Positions 34,302 through 43,810 are shown, counted from the stretch's first letter. The stretch: DNA of 51,145 nucleotides from an uncultured Alphaproteobacteria bacterium (GCA_902518705.1 CABYHW010000007.1:1-51145), one strand, 5' to 3'. Numbers and translations: made by a program. Notes: generated by a model from the letters alone, not told the origin.

Positions 34302-35114
34302 TTGGAACACAAAAAAAATTTTATAGAACTTAGAAATGATACAAGAATTTGGGCAATAGGTTCGATACATTCTAATTTAAACTCATTCAATTCGTTAAAA
34401 AATTTTATCTTATCTAATTTTAAATACGGAGACAAAATTGTTTTTTTAGGTAACATAATTGGGTTAGGTTTAGAATCAAGGGAAACACTTTCAAGTGTCA
34501 TTGAATTTAGATTTAAGCTAATGTCTAAGTATTTATTAAATAAAGAAGATGTAATCTTTTTAAGAGGTGCTCAAGAAGAAATGTTAAGTAAAGTTCTTCA
34601 ATTACAAACTGCTCCAAATCCTCATGAAATTATTGAATGGATGTTTGATCATGGCGTTAGTGCAACTATAAAATCATATGGTTTTGAGATTGATGAAGTT
34701 ATAAATATTTCTAGTTCAAGTACAGTAAATATTTCAAAATGGACATCGAAATTAAATAAATCTATAGAAAGTAACCCAGGTCATAAGGAATATATATTAA
34801 ATTTAAAACATGCTGCATATTCTTCAACAAAAAAAGTACTTTTTGTAAATCGAGGAGTTGATATTTCTAGACCTCTATCTGCTCAAAGCGACTGTTTTTG
34901 GTGGGGATACCATAATTTTTCTAAAATTGAAAATCCATATAAATCATTTGTCAGAATTGTCAGAGGCTATCAGTCTAAAAATAATATTGGTATTGAGAAC
35001 TCAAAAAATAATATAATCTGTACCTTATTTAGACAACCACTCTCCGAAAAGAAGGTTTTAGCTGGTTTATTCGGTATTAATGGAGAGATACTAGATTTAT
35101 TTGAATCAAATTGA
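34302..35114 (+). CDS. Metallophosphoesterase-fold protein lacking catalytic residues
   Basis: A 270-residue protein that aligns with Ser/Thr-phosphatase or ApaH-type metallophosphoesterases but has lost every recognisable metal ligand. The first motif is GSIHS (residues 20-24) instead of GDIHG, the second GNIIGLG (50-56) instead of GDxxDRG, and the third RGAQE (88-92) instead of RGNHE. The later FVNRGVD replaces FVHAGxx, and VRGYQ replaces the GHT block. The fold-defining strands and spacing survive. A regulatory or binding role is inferred. The start is TTG, 2 bp after carD; rpoH follows 31 bp later. Confidence 0.7.
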   Translation: MEHKKNFIELRNDTRIWAIGSIHSNLNSFNSLKNFILSNFKYGDKIVFLGNIIGLGLESRETLSSVIEFRFKLMSKYLLNKEDVIFLRGAQEEMLSKVLQLQTAPNPHEIIEWMFDHGVSATIKSYGFEIDEVINISSSSTVNISKWTSKLNKSIESNPGHKEYILNLKHAAYSSTKKVLFVNRGVDISRPLSAQSDCFWWGYHNFSKIENPYKSFVRIVRGYQSKNNIGIENSKNNIICTLFRQPLSEKKVLAGLFGINGEILDLFESN

Positions 35115-35145
35115 TCTAAATTAAAAATTTTACGTATATATATAT

Positions 35146-36003
35146 ATGAATTATAAATTCTCTAGTAAACTAATAGAATTATCAAAAAAAGGCGATATTC
35201 TTGACAAAGAAACAGAATTTTCCTTAATTAATGATTGGAGAGAAACAAAAAATCCAAAATCTCTTCAAAAGATACTAAATGCTTACCTAAGACTTGCAGT
35301 TTCTTACGCAAGAAAATTCTCTAGTTATGGTCTTCCTATTGATGATCTAATTCATGAAGGAGTTCTAGGAATAATGCATGCCCTAGATAAATTTGAAACT
35401 TCAAAGGATTTTAGATTATCAACATATGCTTCTTGGTGGATTAGAGCCTCAATGCAAGACTATATTTTAAAAAATTGGTCTGTTGTAAGAACAGGTTCAA
35501 CTGCTTCACAGAAAGCTCTATTTTTTAATCTAAAAAAGATAAAGCAAAAAATTAATGATGTTTCAAATGATTATATGGGCCAAAAAGAAATTGATGAAGT
35601 TTCAAAAATTTTAAAAGTTAAGTCTTTAGAGGTTCAGAATATGGAATCTCGCCTTACAGGTGGTGATCTGCATTTAAATCAAAAAATTGATAGTGAAAAT
35701 GAAAATGATTTAATGGACTTAATTGTAGACGAAAGAGATTCTCCTGAAGAAGTTTTTCAAAATTTAAATGATAATAGAGTAAAAAATAATTATGTTTCTG
35801 AAGCAATTGAAACTTTAAATGAAAGAGAAAAAACAATTATTAAACTTAGAAAGTTTAGAGAAAAAAGTATAACACTTGATGAACTTGGACAAAAACTAAG
35901 AATAAGTAAAGAAAGAGTCAGACAAATTGAAACAAAAGCACTTCAAAAACTAAAAAAAGCTCTATTAGATATCTCTCAGCAAGACAAAGAATTTTTTATT
36001 TGA
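35146..36003 (+). CDS. rpoH: RNA polymerase sigma-32 factor (heat shock)
   Basis: A 285-residue group 3 sigma factor directing heat-shock transcription. Region 2 shows YGLPIDDLIHEGVLGIMHALDKF and RLSTYASWWIRASMQDYIL; the RpoH box is QKALFFNLKK. Region 4 shows LNEREKTIIKLR and LGQKLRISKERVRQIE. RpoH is normally unstable and controlled by DnaK and FtsH through the RpoH box region. The upstream 31 bp include an (AT)n run and no clear ribosome-binding site. Confidence 0.95.
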   Translation: MNYKFSSKLIELSKKGDILDKETEFSLINDWRETKNPKSLQKILNAYLRLAVSYARKFSSYGLPIDDLIHEGVLGIMHALDKFETSKDFRLSTYASWWIRASMQDYILKNWSVVRTGSTASQKALFFNLKKIKQKINDVSNDYMGQKEIDEVSKILKVKSLEVQNMESRLTGGDLHLNQKIDSENENDLMDLIVDERDSPEEVFQNLNDNRVKNNYVSEAIETLNEREKTIIKLRKFREKSITLDELGQKLRISKERVRQIETKALQKLKKALLDISQQDKEFFI

Positions 36004-36034
36004 TACACATACAAAATTCAAATAAGATGTATAA

Positions 36035-36571
36035 ATGCAATATATCTACTCTATTATATTTTTATTAGTATTAATTTTCAGCAAGCAATCTATTTCTACA
36101 AATCTGGACGTTTTTGGAATAGGTATTTTTGATATAAAATTTGATGGATCTAAAAATAATTATGTAACTGATTTAAGATATGAGAAACGATTTGATAAAT
36201 CTCTTATAAATATCGGACCTAAAGAAGAAAATTTTTTCTTTCTAAAGCCTTTTCTAGGTTTTGAAGTAACAAGCAAATCTGCATCATATTTTATAACTGG
36301 AATATATTTAGAAGATAATTTAGGTCAATTATTTACCGGAAAAAATAATAAATTAATTTTTACACCAAGCTTTGGTGCAGGTTATTATGATAATGGATCA
36401 GGAAAAGATTTGGGTAATAAGTTAGAGTTTAGAACCAGTTTTGAATTAAGTTATGAACTTAAAAACAAGAATAGAATAGGCTTTTCAATAAGTCACATTT
36501 CTAATGCAAATTTAGGTAAAAAAAATCCTGGTGCAGAAGTAATAAATATATCTTATCAAATACCCTATTAA
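36035..36571 (+). CDS. PagL-type lipid A deacylase (acyloxyacyl hydrolase)
   Basis: A 178-residue outer-membrane beta-barrel protein with a signal peptide (about residues 1-21) and alternating hydrophobic strands ending in aromatic-rich ISYQIPY. The C-terminal SHISNANLGKKNPGAEV supplies the catalytic triad by position: His154, Ser156 and Glu168, the same spacing as His126/Ser128/Glu140 in PagL. It would remove the 3-O acyl chain of lipid A. It follows rpoH by 31 bp, possibly in the same transcript, and is convergent with dusA. Confidence 0.82.
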   Translation: MQYIYSIIFLLVLIFSKQSISTNLDVFGIGIFDIKFDGSKNNYVTDLRYEKRFDKSLINIGPKEENFFFLKPFLGFEVTSKSASYFITGIYLEDNLGQLFTGKNNKLIFTPSFGAGYYDNGSGKDLGNKLEFRTSFELSYELKNKNRIGFSISHISNANLGKKNPGAEVINISYQIPY

Positions 36572-36576
36572 TATAC

Positions 36577-37551
36577 TTAACTAAGATTTCTTTCACTAAC
36601 AAATTTTATTAATAAATCTTCGATTAAATTAATTTTTTTATCTTTCATGTAATCATTGATTTTAGATTTATAGATTTTACTATTAGGTACTGAAAAAAAT
36701 ATACTAAGTAGAGGACTTAACAATCTAAATATTGATTCAAAATCTAATTTTGGTTTTATATATTCAAAATAATTATTAATTATTGATTCATCAATTAATA
36801 TATTTTTTTCTTTAAAAATCTTTTTATCAACCTCTTTTAATATGAAGGGATTATTTTTAATTAATCTTCCAACCATTACACCATCAAATTCTCCTAATAG
36901 AATTTCTGCTTTATCAAGATTATCAATACCTCCATTGAGGATAAATGTTATATTAGGAAATTTATTTTTAATTTTTTTTACAAAAACATAATTAAGGGGA
37001 GGTATTGATCTATTTGCTTGTGGACTAATACCATTTAATATTGCATTTCTTGCATGTACATAAATAACTTTAATTCCTGTTTTTGATATTTCATCAATAA
37101 ATTCTTCAAAAAACTCATAGTTTAATTCTCTACCTAACCCTAATCTGCATTTTAATGTTGCTTCAATTTTATCATTTTGTAAGGCATCTATACAATTTTT
37201 GACAAGAATTTTATCATTCATCAGACATGCACCAAAGCTACCCCTTTGTACAGCTTTACTTGGACAACCAACATTTAAATTAATTTCATCGTAGTTGTAA
37301 TCTATTGCAATTTGAGAAGCTTTTATTAACTCATCAATGTCAGAACCGCCTACCTGAAGAGCAACAGGATTATTACAGTCATTATCAATTATATTTTCTC
37401 TATTCTTTGAATAAATCAATGACTTTGTTGCTATCATTTCACTAAATAAAAAACTCTTATTTGACAAAATTCTATATAGTTTCCGTGCATATGGTGTTGT
37501 ATATCCCATCATTGGAGCTACGCAGAATTTTCTACTAATTTCCTTTTTCAT
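36577..37551 (-). CDS. dusA: tRNA-dihydrouridine(20/20a) synthase DusA
   Basis: An FMN-dependent enzyme reducing uridines in the tRNA D-loop. The 324 residues start with FCVAPMMGYTTPYARKLYR and include LFSEMIATKSL, NPVALQVGGSD, the catalytic-cysteine segment NVGCPSKAVQRGSFGACLM, VHARNAILNG, and the glycine-rich FMN strands ILNGGI and MVGR. These features are of the DusA subgroup. It is divergent from the carbonic anhydrase gene (40 bp). Confidence 0.95.
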   Translation of the reverse strand: MKKEISRKFCVAPMMGYTTPYARKLYRILSNKSFLFSEMIATKSLIYSKNRENIIDNDCNNPVALQVGGSDIDELIKASQIAIDYNYDEINLNVGCPSKAVQRGSFGACLMNDKILVKNCIDALQNDKIEATLKCRLGLGRELNYEFFEEFIDEISKTGIKVIYVHARNAILNGISPQANRSIPPLNYVFVKKIKNKFPNITFILNGGIDNLDKAEILLGEFDGVMVGRLIKNNPFILKEVDKKIFKEKNILIDESIINNYFEYIKPKLDFESIFRLLSPLLSIFFSVPNSKIYKSKINDYMKDKKINLIEDLLIKFVSERNLS

Positions 37552-37591
37552 TCAATTTTGCTATATAAATAACTTTTAAAATAATTATATT

Positions 37592-38224
37592 ATGGAAATA
37601 CCAAAATTTTTAATCGAAAGATATCAATTCTGGAAAAAGAATACTTTTGAAGATTACAAAAATATCTACGATCAGGCCTATAAAACTACCCAAAAACCAA
37701 TTGCAATGATTATTACTTGTTGTGATTCTAGAATTCTAGAAAATTCAATTTTTGGAGGAAATGTCGGAGACTACTTTATACATAGAAATATAGCAAATAT
37801 AGTTCCTTCCATAAATGACAAAGAAAATAACATACCAACATTGTCAGCCATTGAATATGCTTTAAAAGTTTTAAAAATTCCTAATTTAATTATTTTAGGA
37901 CATTCAAATTGTGGTGGAGTTGAGTATTCTTACAAAACTTTTAAAGATAAAAAAAATTTAAATAATTTTGAATATATAAGTAAATGGGTAAGTTGTTTAG
38001 ATATACCCTTCAACAAAATTCCTAAAGATATTACAGAAAATGAAAAAATAACTTTTTTAGAGCAAGAGAATATAAAACAATCAATTGAAAATCTATATGA
38101 ATATGATTTTATAAATAAATTGATAATTGAAAAAAAACTGAATGTAATTGGTTTGTGGTATCAAATCAATTCTGGTCTAATTAAGTTTTTAGATAAACAA
38201 AATAGTTTTATAGATTTAGATTAA
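37592..38224 (+). CDS. Beta-class carbonic anhydrase
   Basis: Interconverts CO2 and bicarbonate in the cytoplasm. The 210-residue protein has the zinc ligands Cys43 (in CCDSR, with Asp45 and Arg47), His104 and Cys107 (GHSNCGG), and HRNIANIVP in between. It stands alone. Its TAA stop shares bases with the panB stop on the opposite strand, within a TTAA palindrome at 38221-38224. Confidence 0.95.
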   Translation: MEIPKFLIERYQFWKKNTFEDYKNIYDQAYKTTQKPIAMIITCCDSRILENSIFGGNVGDYFIHRNIANIVPSINDKENNIPTLSAIEYALKVLKIPNLIILGHSNCGGVEYSYKTFKDKKNLNNFEYISKWVSCLDIPFNKIPKDITENEKITFLEQENIKQSIENLYEYDFINKLIIEKKLNVIGLWYQINSGLIKFLDKQNSFIDLD

Positions 38225-39006
38225 TTATAAGTAAATTTTAAACTAGGAAACTTTTTAAGTTTAACCTCTCGATTATATCTTTTTACTGTATTGCTAGCAA
38301 TTTTATTAAAATTTAAATAATTTTTTACAAATTTAGGTTTTTTATTATTAGGGCCTAAATTTATTAGATCATCAAATACTAAAACTTGACCATCACAATA
38401 TTTTGAAGCGCCTATGCCAATTGTAGGTATTGAAACATTTTCTGTTATTAGTTTAGCTGTGTCTGCTGTTATACATTCTAACAAAACAGCTCTTGCTCCC
38501 AGCCTCTCAGATTCTTTTGCCAGTTTTAATAAATTCTTTTTTTCTATTTCAGTTTTTCCTAAAATCTTTATTTTATTAAAGTTTTTATAGCTCTGTGGTG
38601 TCACGCCTATATGTGAAATAATATTTATTTTTTTACTAACTAAGTGTTTTAAAATAACTAGTTTTTTTTTATTTATTTCTAACTTTAATAAATCAGGTTT
38701 ACAGTAATTTAATAATATTTTTGCATTTTTGAAAGCATCTTTTTTATTTTCATATGTTTTATAAGGCATATCCAAAACCTTCAAACTTTTCTTAATGACT
38801 TTATTTACAGCTTTCCCATGATATTTCATCATATCCAATGTAACACCTTGAGTATTCTTCATTCCATATAGGGTTGAACCTAATGAGTCTCCAACTAGAA
38901 TTAAATCAATTTTTCCATCTAGAATAGATGCAATTGAGGGTGAATATGCAGTCAAACAACTTATAGGTTTATAAAAATTTTTATTCAGAATTTTAATATT
39001 TTTCAT
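38221..39006 (-). CDS. panB: 3-methyl-2-oxobutanoate hydroxymethyltransferase
   Basis: Transfers a hydroxymethyl group from methylene-THF to alpha-ketoisovalerate to give ketopantoate (pantothenate/CoA pathway). The 261 residues include LTAYSPSIASILD, VGDSLGSTLYGM, DMPYKTY, HIGVTPQSYK, RAVLLECITADTAKLI, and GIGASKYCDGQVLVFDD with the catalytic glutamate region. It follows dxs by 31 bp on the same strand. panC is not nearby. Confidence 0.96.
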   Translation of the reverse strand: MKNIKILNKNFYKPISCLTAYSPSIASILDGKIDLILVGDSLGSTLYGMKNTQGVTLDMMKYHGKAVNKVIKKSLKVLDMPYKTYENKKDAFKNAKILLNYCKPDLLKLEINKKKLVILKHLVSKKINIISHIGVTPQSYKNFNKIKILGKTEIEKKNLLKLAKESERLGARAVLLECITADTAKLITENVSIPTIGIGASKYCDGQVLVFDDLINLGPNNKKPKFVKNYLNFNKIASNTVKRYNREVKLKKFPSLKFTYN

Positions 39007-39037
39007 TTCTTATATTTATGTAAATATTTTTAAAGTT

Positions 39038-40954
39038 TTAAACTTTTAATTTAAAATTTTTAATATCAATAACTTTATTTTCATAAAAATTATTTATTTC
39101 TTTAATTATTGACTCTGTGTCCATATTAATATCTTGATATTGTTCATCTGGAGTCATGTGTTCTACGAAACGATCGGGAAAAATTAAATTTTTTATTATA
39201 ACATTATCCTTTTTTGACCTTTTATTATGTACATAATGTAAAACATGTGACGAAAATCCACCTATAGAACCTTCTTCAATTGTTAAAATATATTTATGAT
39301 TGTTTAGTAAATTATCTATTAATTTAGTATCTAATGGTTTTGCAAATCTGCCATCTGCAATAGTAGGATAAATATTATTTTTATTTAGAAAAATACTTGC
39401 TTCAATACATTTTTCAAGTCTCGTTCCTAAATTTAAAATAGCAACGTCATTACCTTCAATTAGAATATATCCTTTACCTATATCTATATCTGTAGGCTGA
39501 TTATTAAATACTTCATCTGATCCTGCTCCTCTTGGAAATCTAAAAGCAGATGGTGTGTCATTTATTTCACAAGATAACTCAATCATTTTTGATAACTCTC
39601 TTTGATTGCTTGGCGCCATAACAATAAAATTTGGCAGTGTGGTTAAATAGGTAATATCAAATGATCCAGCATGAGTAGGACCATCTGAACCTACTAGTCC
39701 CGCTCTATCAATTGCAAATCTAACAGGCAATTTTTGAATAGCTACATCATGTACGATTTGATCATAAGCTCTTTGTAAAAATGTTGAATAAATTGCAACA
39801 AATGGTTTAAAACCCTCTGTAGCCAATCCAGCTGCCATAGTAACGGCATGTTGTTCAGCAATACCTACATCAAAAAATCTTTTTTCAAATTTTTGTTGGA
39901 ATAATTTTAAGCCTGTGCCAGACATCATAGCAGCTGTAATTGCGACAACTTTTTCATCATTCTCGGCAAGTTTTACTAGTTTTTCTCCAAAGACATTTGA
40001 GTAAGATTTTAAATTTGTTTTTTTAACTGAATTACCTGTATTAATATCAAACTTCTCTACACCATGAAATTTATCTTCTGATTTTTCTGCTGGAATGTAT
40101 CCTTTGCCCTTTTTAGTTATGCAATGAAGAAACACTGGTTTATCAAATTTATTATCTCTAATATTTTCTAAAACATTTACTAAGTTATTAATATTATGAC
40201 CATCTATTGGACCAAGATAATAAAAACCTAATTCTTCAAATAAAGTACCACCAGAAATTAGTCCCTTAGAATATTCTTCGGTTCGGTAAAGAGTTTCTGT
40301 AATATTTTTTGGGAAAGTTTTACTAATTTTTTTTATAATATTTCTTAAACTCGAATAAGATTTAGATGATAGCAACTTTGTAAGATAGGTGCTCATTGCA
40401 CCTACAGGCTTATCAATTGACATTTTATTATCATTAAGAATAACAATTAAACCTTTTTTTTGAGCACCAGCATTATTAAGACCTTCAAATGCTAAGCCAG
40501 CACTTAAGGCGCCATCTCCAACAACGCATATAACTTTTGAATTATCTTTATTTATATCTTTTGCAGCTTTAATTCCTAAACCTGCTGATACTGCAGTGGA
40601 ACTGTGAGCTGTACCAAATGGATCATATTCACTTTCGGATCTTCTTACAAAGCCATATAAACCATCTTTTTTTCTAAGTGTCTCAATACTTTTTTTTCTA
40701 CCTGTAATGATTTTATGAGGATACGCTTGATGTCCGACATCCCATATTAATTTATCATGTGGAGTATTAAATACATAATGAATTGCTACAGTTAACTCAA
40801 CTACTCCAAGTCCCGCGCCAAGATGACCACCAGTTTTTGAAACAGTCTCAATTGTTTTAGACCTTAATTCATCTGAGATTTGTCTTAAATCCCCTTTTTT
40901 AAATTCTCTTAAATCAGATGGAAAATTAATTTTATCTAAAAGCTCATAATCCAT
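39038..40954 (-). CDS. dxs: 1-deoxy-D-xylulose-5-phosphate synthase
   Basis: A thiamine-diphosphate enzyme that condenses pyruvate and glyceraldehyde 3-phosphate, the entry to the MEP isoprenoid pathway. The 638 residues show GHLGAGLGVVELT, WDVGHQAYPHKI, GDGALSAGLAFEGLNNAG with the ThDP/metal motif, GAMSTYL, DVGIAEQHAVTMAAG, and DRAGLVGSDGPTHAG. The usual neighbours xseB and ispA are absent. The 184-bp spacer above it, up to the divergent aminopeptidase gene, shows no other gene I can support. Confidence 0.97.
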   Translation of the reverse strand: MDYELLDKINFPSDLREFKKGDLRQISDELRSKTIETVSKTGGHLGAGLGVVELTVAIHYVFNTPHDKLIWDVGHQAYPHKIITGRKKSIETLRKKDGLYGFVRRSESEYDPFGTAHSSTAVSAGLGIKAAKDINKDNSKVICVVGDGALSAGLAFEGLNNAGAQKKGLIVILNDNKMSIDKPVGAMSTYLTKLLSSKSYSSLRNIIKKISKTFPKNITETLYRTEEYSKGLISGGTLFEELGFYYLGPIDGHNINNLVNVLENIRDNKFDKPVFLHCITKKGKGYIPAEKSEDKFHGVEKFDINTGNSVKKTNLKSYSNVFGEKLVKLAENDEKVVAITAAMMSGTGLKLFQQKFEKRFFDVGIAEQHAVTMAAGLATEGFKPFVAIYSTFLQRAYDQIVHDVAIQKLPVRFAIDRAGLVGSDGPTHAGSFDITYLTTLPNFIVMAPSNQRELSKMIELSCEINDTPSAFRFPRGAGSDEVFNNQPTDIDIGKGYILIEGNDVAILNLGTRLEKCIEASIFLNKNNIYPTIADGRFAKPLDTKLIDNLLNNHKYILTIEEGSIGGFSSHVLHYVHNKRSKKDNVIIKNLIFPDRFVEHMTPDEQYQDINMDTESIIKEINNFYENKVIDIKNFKLKV

Positions 40955-41138
40955 AATTTAGTTTACTATTTTTGCATAGATTTGATATTTTTAATATCTG
41001 AAAAAAAACAAGAGTTTGTGGAAAGATTTTATTGAAGAATTTGAAATATTTAAGTTCTTTTTCCAAAAAATTATTAAACATAAATTTTAAAGTAAAATCT
41101 CTAGACTTTTTAGAATATAAAAACTAATTATAAAATTA

Positions 41139-42377
41139 ATGTTTTACCATGTAGATCCAAAAAAAATTGACAAACTCGCACATCTATCCATTAAAAGAGG
41201 AGTTGCGCTTGAAAAAGGTCAAAATCTTTTAATAACAGCACCGTTAGAGTCTATACCTTTGGTTAGAAAAATAGTTGAATATGCTTACAAAGAAGGTGCT
41301 GGACTTGTAACTCCACTTTTCAATGATTCTGATATTACATTGTCTCGTTTTAAGTATGGAAATGATGAATCTTTCAATGTTGCAGCAAATTGGCTTTATA
41401 ATGGAATGGGTGAAGCCTTTGACAACAATACAGCTAGAATGGCTATTGCTGGTGATGACCCCATGCTATTATCTGAAATTGATCCTGATAAAGTTTCGCG
41501 TGCAAATAAAGCTAATGCTGTTGCATACAAACCAGCTAGAGAAAGAATTACTGAATTTAAAATTAACTGGAATATAATTTCATGGCCAGGAAAGGCATGG
41601 GCAAAAAGAGTCTTCCCAGATCTTGATGATAGTGAAGCAATAAAAAAATTAGGAGATGCAATATTTCATGCATCGAGAGTTAGCAATGATGATCCAGTAG
41701 CTGAATGGGACCAACATAATAAAAATTTAAGAGATAAAACAGATTGGTTAAATGCTAAAAATTTTCATTCGTTAAAATACTCTGGTCCTGGAACATCTTT
41801 AACCGTAGGTCTTGCTGATGATCATGAGTGGATGGGAGGCGCATCAGAGGCACAGAATGGTATTGTTTGTAATCCAAATATACCATCTGAAGAAGTATTC
41901 ACAACTCCTCATGCTGCTCGTGTAAGTGGTGAAGTCTGCTCAACCAAACCTCTATCTTATCAAGGAACCCTAATTGAAGATATTAATGTTCGCTTTGAAG
42001 ATGGTAAAATTGTTGATGCAAAATCCTCTAAAGGACAAGATGTTTTATTAAAAGTTCTTGACTCAGATGAAGGCTCAAGAAGACTTGGTGAAGTAGCCTT
42101 AGTCCCTAATAGTTCACCTATTTCGCAATTAGGAATAACTTTTTATAACACTCTTTTTGATGAAAATGCTGCCTCTCATATTGCTTTAGGACAGTGTTAC
42201 TCAAAATGTTTCAAATCCAAAAAAGACTTATCAAAAGAAGAGATTACTCAAAGAGGTGGTAATTCAAGCATGATACATATTGATTGGATGATTGGCTCAG
42301 GTGAAATTGATGTAGAGGGTATTGATAAGGATGGCGCTACTACGCCAATATTTAAACAAGGAGAATGGTGTAATTAG
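41139..42377 (+). CDS. M29 family aminopeptidase
   Basis: A 412-residue metallo-aminopeptidase of the M29 (AmpS/PepS, thermophilic aminopeptidase) family releasing N-terminal residues from peptides. Recognisable segments are EKGQNLLITAPLESIPLVRKI, GPGTSLTVGLADDHEWMGG, NIPSEEVFTTPHAARVSGE (metal-ligand Glu and His), LGEVALVPNSSPISQ, NTLFDENAASHIALGQCY and MIHIDWMIGS. It is monocistronic on plus. The 184 bp upstream are AT-rich and contain several TATA-like hexamers but no clear promoter. Confidence 0.94.
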   Translation: MFYHVDPKKIDKLAHLSIKRGVALEKGQNLLITAPLESIPLVRKIVEYAYKEGAGLVTPLFNDSDITLSRFKYGNDESFNVAANWLYNGMGEAFDNNTARMAIAGDDPMLLSEIDPDKVSRANKANAVAYKPARERITEFKINWNIISWPGKAWAKRVFPDLDDSEAIKKLGDAIFHASRVSNDDPVAEWDQHNKNLRDKTDWLNAKNFHSLKYSGPGTSLTVGLADDHEWMGGASEAQNGIVCNPNIPSEEVFTTPHAARVSGEVCSTKPLSYQGTLIEDINVRFEDGKIVDAKSSKGQDVLLKVLDSDEGSRRLGEVALVPNSSPISQLGITFYNTLFDENAASHIALGQCYSKCFKSKKDLSKEEITQRGGNSSMIHIDWMIGSGEIDVEGIDKDGATTPIFKQGEWCN

Positions 42378-42382
42378 TTTTT

Positions 42383-42505
42383 CTATTTTTTTAAATAAGG
42401 TCCAAAGCTAAGATCTAAACCAACACCAACTCTAGCTAATGAATAAATAATAACTAAGAAAAAAATTACTATAACTAAGTTTTTTATAATCTTTTTTTCA
42501 TCCAT
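42383..42505 (-). CDS. 40-residue single-helix membrane peptide coupled to the MFS gene
   Basis: A small open frame starting 4 bp after the MFS stop on the same strand. It begins MDEKKIIKNLVIVIFFLV, forms one hydrophobic helix (about residues 8-24), and ends GLDLSFGPYLKK. The tight spacing, a charged N-terminus before a clean transmembrane helix, and its fit into an otherwise empty 132-bp gap argue that it is real. It may be an accessory subunit of the transporter or an independent small protein. I do not recognise a family. Confidence 0.55.
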   Translation of the reverse strand: MDEKKIIKNLVIVIFFLVIIYSLARVGVGLDLSFGPYLKK

Positions 42506-42509
42506 AAAA

Positions 42510-43763
42510 TTACGCTGTTTGTATATTTGTATTAGATAATGGTTTTTCTCTAATTGGTAAATGGATTATTGCAGAAAAGGCACCTACTCCTATACCAACC
42601 CACCATACAATATCATAACTTCCATAGATATCATAAAATAGACCACCTAACCAAACACCTACAAAAGATCCTAGCTGATGAGAAAAAAATACAATCCCAT
42701 ATAATGTACCCATAAATTTTAATCCATAAATATGACCTATAATTCCTGAAGTTAAAGGAACTGTTGCTAACCATAAAGCACCCATAACTATTGAAAATAT
42801 TGCAATAGAAGTTGGTGTAATAGGTAATAAGATAAATAAAATTGCCGCAATAGTCCTTCCAGTGTAAATTAAAGATAAAAGATATTTCTTATAATGCCCC
42901 TTTCCTAAGGCTCCAGCAATCAAACAACCAATTATATTAAACAATCCTATAAGAGCCATAGATAATGCTCCTAAACCTTCTACAGAACTACAAACAAAAC
43001 TCATGAAACTTCCTTCTATAATTGGACTACTAGATTCAACAATAAATGCTGGAAAATGTGCAGTAATAAACGCTAACTGAAAGCCGCAAGAAAAAAAACC
43101 AAAGAACAACATTGAGTATGTTGGATCTTTTAATGCAACAAATACAGCATCAGTAATTTTTTCATTTTCATTATTAATATTTGTATTTGATAATTCTGTT
43201 TTTAAAATTGGAACAAGTATCAGTGTTATTAATAATATAATTGAAAAGATTTCAAACACTGAAGACCAAGGCAAAAATGATAATAGAATAGAAGCAAGTG
43301 GTGGACCAACCACTTGTCCAGCCGATCCTGCAGCAGTTGTAATACCTAGTGCTAAAGATCTTTTTTCTGGAGATGCCGCTCTTCCAACTACTGCTAAAAT
43401 TGGACCAAAACCACTACCAGCTATACCAAAACCAATTAATAGGTTTAAAGTTTGATGCGCCTCTGGAGTTGTAGCAGTACTACTTATGAAAATTCCAATT
43501 GCATAAAGAATTAAGCCTAGCGCTATTGCTTTTCTATCACCATATTTTTCGGCAAAAGCACTAAATAGTGGAGTGCCTACCCCCCAAGCTAAATTTTGAA
43601 TAGCAATGGCAAGAGAAAATTCTGAACGGTTCCATAAAAAATCAGACGCAATAGGAATTTGAAATAGGCCAAATGTTGAACGAATTGCAAAACTTATTAA
43701 AAGAATTAAACTTCCTCCAATTAGAATAGGAGTAAATACAGAATTAATTCTCTCATCTTTCAT
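42510..43763 (-). CDS. MFS transporter
   Basis: A 417-residue major facilitator with 12 hydrophobic helices. The loop 2-3 motif is degenerate (SAFAEKYGDRKAIALG), and helix 5 carries a Gly/Pro-rich AAGSAGQVVGPPLAS. Helix 1 starts after ESIN-like polar residues and contains SFAIRSTFGLFQIPIA, typical of the oxalate/formate or monocarboxylate-like branch. The substrate cannot be assigned. A 40-codon membrane-peptide gene follows after 4 bp. Confidence 0.88.
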   Translation of the reverse strand: MKDERINSVFTPILIGGSLILLISFAIRSTFGLFQIPIASDFLWNRSEFSLAIAIQNLAWGVGTPLFSAFAEKYGDRKAIALGLILYAIGIFISSTATTPEAHQTLNLLIGFGIAGSGFGPILAVVGRAASPEKRSLALGITTAAGSAGQVVGPPLASILLSFLPWSSVFEIFSIILLITLILVPILKTELSNTNINNENEKITDAVFVALKDPTYSMLFFGFFSCGFQLAFITAHFPAFIVESSSPIIEGSFMSFVCSSVEGLGALSMALIGLFNIIGCLIAGALGKGHYKKYLLSLIYTGRTIAAILFILLPITPTSIAIFSIVMGALWLATVPLTSGIIGHIYGLKFMGTLYGIVFFSHQLGSFVGVWLGGLFYDIYGSYDIVWWVGIGVGAFSAIIHLPIREKPLSNTNIQTA

Positions 43764-43810
43764 ATTTTATTAGATAACAGGAAGAATTTTTATTTCTAGA
43801 ATTTTTATTA

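Noticed and set aside
35130-35147. (AT)n run before rpoH as a specific regulatory element
   Set aside because: Short AT dinucleotide runs are expected in this AT-rich genome and no other signal supports it.
40944-41081. 45-residue open frame on the minus strand upstream of dxs, at the usual place of xseB
   Set aside because: It lacks the XseB pattern, has a random AT-driven composition and overlaps the dxs start.
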